From assembly GCA_020349865.1 (NCBI GenBank), contig CP070700.1, positions 4,795,634 through 4,802,739 of the forward strand: a DNA stretch of 7,106 nucleotides. The letters run 5' to 3'. Below are positions 5,769 to 7,106 of this stretch, in pieces (the stretch's first letter is position 1; every line of letters begins with the position of its first letter). The notes beneath the pieces are model-generated. The model saw nothing but the letters and a program-made list of their open reading frames with translations. It did no database searches and was not told the DNA's origin. Both the position numbers and the translations under genes were made by a program. The stretch comes from Desulfobacteraceae bacterium. GTDB lineage: Bacteria; Desulfobacterota; DSM-4660; Desulfatiglandales; Desulfatiglandaceae.

Positions 5769-5859
5769 CGTTCACAGGTTCAGAGTTCGGGGTTCAGGGT
5801 TGCTTTTCTTTTGTTAACCTTCATTAACCCCGAACCTTGAACCCCTGAACCCGTGAACG
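5769..5859. repeat. Long inverted repeat built of GGTTCAG-like units
   Basis: The left arm, from 5769 (CGTTCACAGGTTCAG, then GTTCGGGGTTCAGGG), is mirrored by the right arm ending at 5859; on the complement strand this reads CGTTCACGGGTTCAG, then GGGTTCAAGGTTCGGGG. The outer 15 bases pair with a single mismatch. The arms contain repeated GTTC(A/G)GGG words, and a loop rich in T and A separates them. The right arm ends one base before the nitroreductase stop codon. It lies between nitroreductase and the membrane-protein gene, and no T-run follows, so it looks more like a REP-type intergenic repeat than an intrinsic terminator, though it may still affect transcript ends. Confidence 0.7.
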
Positions 5860-5860
5860 G

Positions 5861-6403
5861 CTAGGGATTTCCGTATAGCTTCCCGTATCTATCAAGATAT
5901 ACCTTGTCATACTGCAATTCATCTTTTTTGTGAGGAGGTTTCTCCTCATCAGGATATCCAACAGCAATGATACATTCTACTTTCAATTTCGGCGGGATAT
6001 TTAATATTTCTGAGACATAATCTTGCGCAGTTTTTGTCTGGTCATGCATTCTCTCTCGCATCTGTATCCAGCAGCTTGCAAGTCCTATGGATTCTGCGGC
6101 TAATTGTATAAATGTAGCAGCAATGGAAGAATCCTCAACCCAAACGTCTGACTTATCCGGGTCAGCACAAACAACTATTCCCAGTGGGGCATTCTTTAAA
6201 AACGTTGACCCATGTGGTTTTGCTCTTGAGAGCTTTTCCAACAATGCTTGCTCAGTTACAAGGGTAAACTCCCAGGGGTTCCGTCCCATTGATGAAGGAG
6301 AGCGAAGCGCTGCCTCAATCAGGGTATCTATTTTTTCGGCTTCCACTTGCTTTCTCTGAAATTTTCTGATGCTCCTTCTTTTTTGTATAAGCGAAATAAA
6401 CAT
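5861..6403 (-). CDS. Nitroreductase-family FMN oxidoreductase
   Basis: A 180-residue flavoprotein of the nitroreductase superfamily, which uses NAD(P)H and FMN to reduce nitro groups, quinones or other electrophiles, normally as a dimer. The FMN-phosphate motif RRSIRKF is at 9-15, the flavin segment SPSSMGRNPWEF at 35-46, the helix SSIAATFIQLAAESIGLASCW at 92-112, and the final ILNIPPKLKVECIIAVGYPDEE at 133-154. All are in the usual order, and the length fits the smaller members. No ferredoxin domain is fused. The start is set at the ATG at 6403, because AAAGGAGGT lies just before it; the upstream in-frame ATG at 6421 would put that site inside the coding sequence. The real substrate cannot be read from the sequence. 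It has no close partner: 117 bases with a repeat separate it from the membrane-protein gene and 262 bases from the cupin. Confidence 0.88.
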   Translation of the reverse strand: MFISLIQKRRSIRKFQRKQVEAEKIDTLIEAALRSPSSMGRNPWEFTLVTEQALLEKLSRAKPHGSTFLKNAPLGIVVCADPDKSDVWVEDSSIAATFIQLAAESIGLASCWIQMRERMHDQTKTAQDYVSEILNIPPKLKVECIIAVGYPDEEKPPHKKDELQYDKVYLDRYGKLYGNP

Positions 6404-6407
6404 AAAG

Positions 6408-6416
6408 ACCTCCTTT
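6408..6416 (-). promoter_or_regulatory. Shine-Dalgarno site fixing the nitroreductase start
   Basis: AAAGGAGGT on the minus strand ends four bases before the ATG at 6403, with the GGAGG core five bases away. This selects M at 6403 over the ATG at 6421, which would add six residues (MTKEVF) encoded by the ribosome site itself. Confidence 0.8.
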
Positions 6417-6475
6417 GTCATAGATTCAAAATGTGCGGTCTAAATTTGATGCTTTCATAAAAAGTCTTATCACCA

Positions 6476-6593
6476 GTCATTGCGAGGAGTGAAACGACAA
6501 AGCAATCTCAATCTAGGCTCGGAAGAGGCCCCGCAACCTCTTAATTTTATGGTGTTAAAATAACTGAGATTGCTTCGCTTCGCTCGCAATGAC
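6476..6593. repeat. GTCATTGCGAG inverted-repeat element (MITE-like)
   Basis: The left arm at 6476-6510 begins GTCATTGCGAGGAGTGAAAC and ends AAGCAATCTCA. The right arm at 6565-6593 is its complement with six bases missing, so both 11-base ends, GTCATTGCGAG and AAGCAATCTCA, match perfectly. The 54-base centre has its own small hairpin (AAGAGG at 6523-6528 with CCTCTT at 6537-6542). Repeats of the type GTCATTGCGAGGAGCGAAGC...AAGCAATC are widespread in Desulfobacterota and other bacterial genomes as scattered palindromes. No coding frame and no clear target duplication are seen. It lies between the cupin and nitroreductase genes. Confidence 0.8.
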
Positions 6594-6665
6594 ATATTGA
6601 CATAACAACTGCCTTTCTATGATTACATCAAACGTGGACCCGACAGTTAAAAAATCTTCATTGCA

Positions 6666-6995
6666 TTATTTCTGTACATAGTCTTCTCTTGGTGGTGAAA
6701 AGACTTCAAGAATTTGAGAAGGCGATTCTCCACACCTTCCGCTGTGGACTACATCCGAGGCGACATGATATGCATCTCCCTCCCCAACAATTTTTTTCTC
6801 CTCGCCGATGGCCAATTCTATTGACCCCTTAAGTACTTTTCCCATCTGTTCATGGGGGTGAGAGTGCTCAGGTATTTCAGCACCAGGCTTTATGTCGAAA
6901 AAAACCATTGTCATTCTCGCGCCGGGGATAACCCGTATTTCAATACCCTCAGCGAGTTCCTTTGCCTCAAGCTCTTTGACAACGAAGTAGCTCAT
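6666..6995 (-). CDS. Small single-domain cupin protein, KdgF-like motif
   Basis: A 109-residue beta-barrel cupin. Cupin motif 1 is at 38-57 (GAEIPEHSHPHEQMGKVLKG), giving metal ligands H44, H46 and Q50 (or E49). Motif 2 is at 71-86 (GEGDAYHVASDVVHSG), with H84 as the last ligand. The HSHPHEQ string and the ending EVFSPPREDY are those of KdgF-like cupins, where His, His, Gln and His hold the metal and the enzyme linearises unsaturated uronate sugars. No uronate or pectin genes lie nearby, so the activity here is open; a general sugar- or small-molecule-binding cupin is as likely. The start is the ATG at 6995, with AAAGGAG seven bases upstream. A TTG just before it (6998) would be too close to that site. 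It is the outermost minus-strand gene, with 111 bases to the window end showing no further gene. Confidence 0.8.
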   Translation of the reverse strand: MSYFVVKELEAKELAEGIEIRVIPGARMTMVFFDIKPGAEIPEHSHPHEQMGKVLKGSIELAIGEEKKIVGEGDAYHVASDVVHSGRCGESPSQILEVFSPPREDYVQK

Positions 6996-7106
6996 CAATA
7001 AACTCCTTTCATTCAGCTAAAGTGGCGATCCAACAAAAACTCTGTGAATGCGCGATCCCTGCCTGCCCATAGGTGGGAACCATGGTATTAGGGTGAGAGA
7101 CAAAAG
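6996..7106. other. Window end upstream of the cupin gene, no gene seen
   Basis: The segment holds the cupin ribosome site (CTCCTTT at 7003-7009, read as AAAGGAG on the minus strand) and a short imperfect hairpin around CCCATAGGTGGG near 7067. I find no convincing promoter pair and no reading frame of note. Confidence 0.4.

Noticed and set aside
6404..6421. Upstream ATG at 6421 for nitroreductase
   Set aside because: AAAGGAGGT lies between it and the ATG at 6403, which begins the normal family N-terminus.

Overview
The window looks like an ordinary stretch of a bacterial chromosome with moderate GC content and several mobile or palindromic repeats between genes. The mix of genes (threonine dehydrogenase plus KBL ligase, an HD hydrolase, a PilZ-like protein, a nitroreductase and a lipoprotein with an FxLYD-like tail) fits an anaerobic Desulfobacterota-like (deltaproteobacterial) genome. 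So does the GTCATTGCGAG...AAGCAATCTCA type of inverted repeat. This assignment is inference; no rRNA or clade marker is present.

Layout. Positions 1-298 hold only a possible short gene tail and two hairpins. A plus-strand group follows: a lipoprotein (299-808), an unrecognised 80-residue protein (951-1193) and an HD-domain phosphohydrolase (1280-1855). Positions 1856-2396 contain no credible gene. They carry a stem-loop, a short direct repeat and a 178-base imperfect palindrome with 19-base perfect ends (2031-2208), most likely a non-autonomous mobile or REP-like element. A plus-strand PilZ-like protein (2397-2762) comes next.

Everything after about 2845 is on the minus strand. The clearest functional unit is the two-gene operon tdh-kbl (5057 down to 2845). 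The short-chain-type L-threonine 3-dehydrogenase oxidises threonine to 2-amino-3-ketobutyrate, and the PLP-dependent ligase splits that with CoA to glycine and acetyl-CoA. A good sigma-70-like promoter (TTGACA, 17 bases, TATTCT) lies just upstream of tdh, and a plausible terminator overlaps the kbl stop codon. Upstream of it are an unrecognised two-helix membrane protein (5163-5744), a nitroreductase (5861-6403) and a small cupin (6666-6995). They are separated from one another by two further inverted-repeat elements of different sequence (5769-5859 and 6476-6593).

I see no defence system, CRISPR array, reverse transcriptase, transposase, integrase, tRNA or rRNA, and no clear evidence of an undescribed multi-gene system. 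The points most worth a second look are the long palindrome, the degenerate PilZ-like gene with a small structured leader, and the unrecognised 80-residue gene next to the HD hydrolase.
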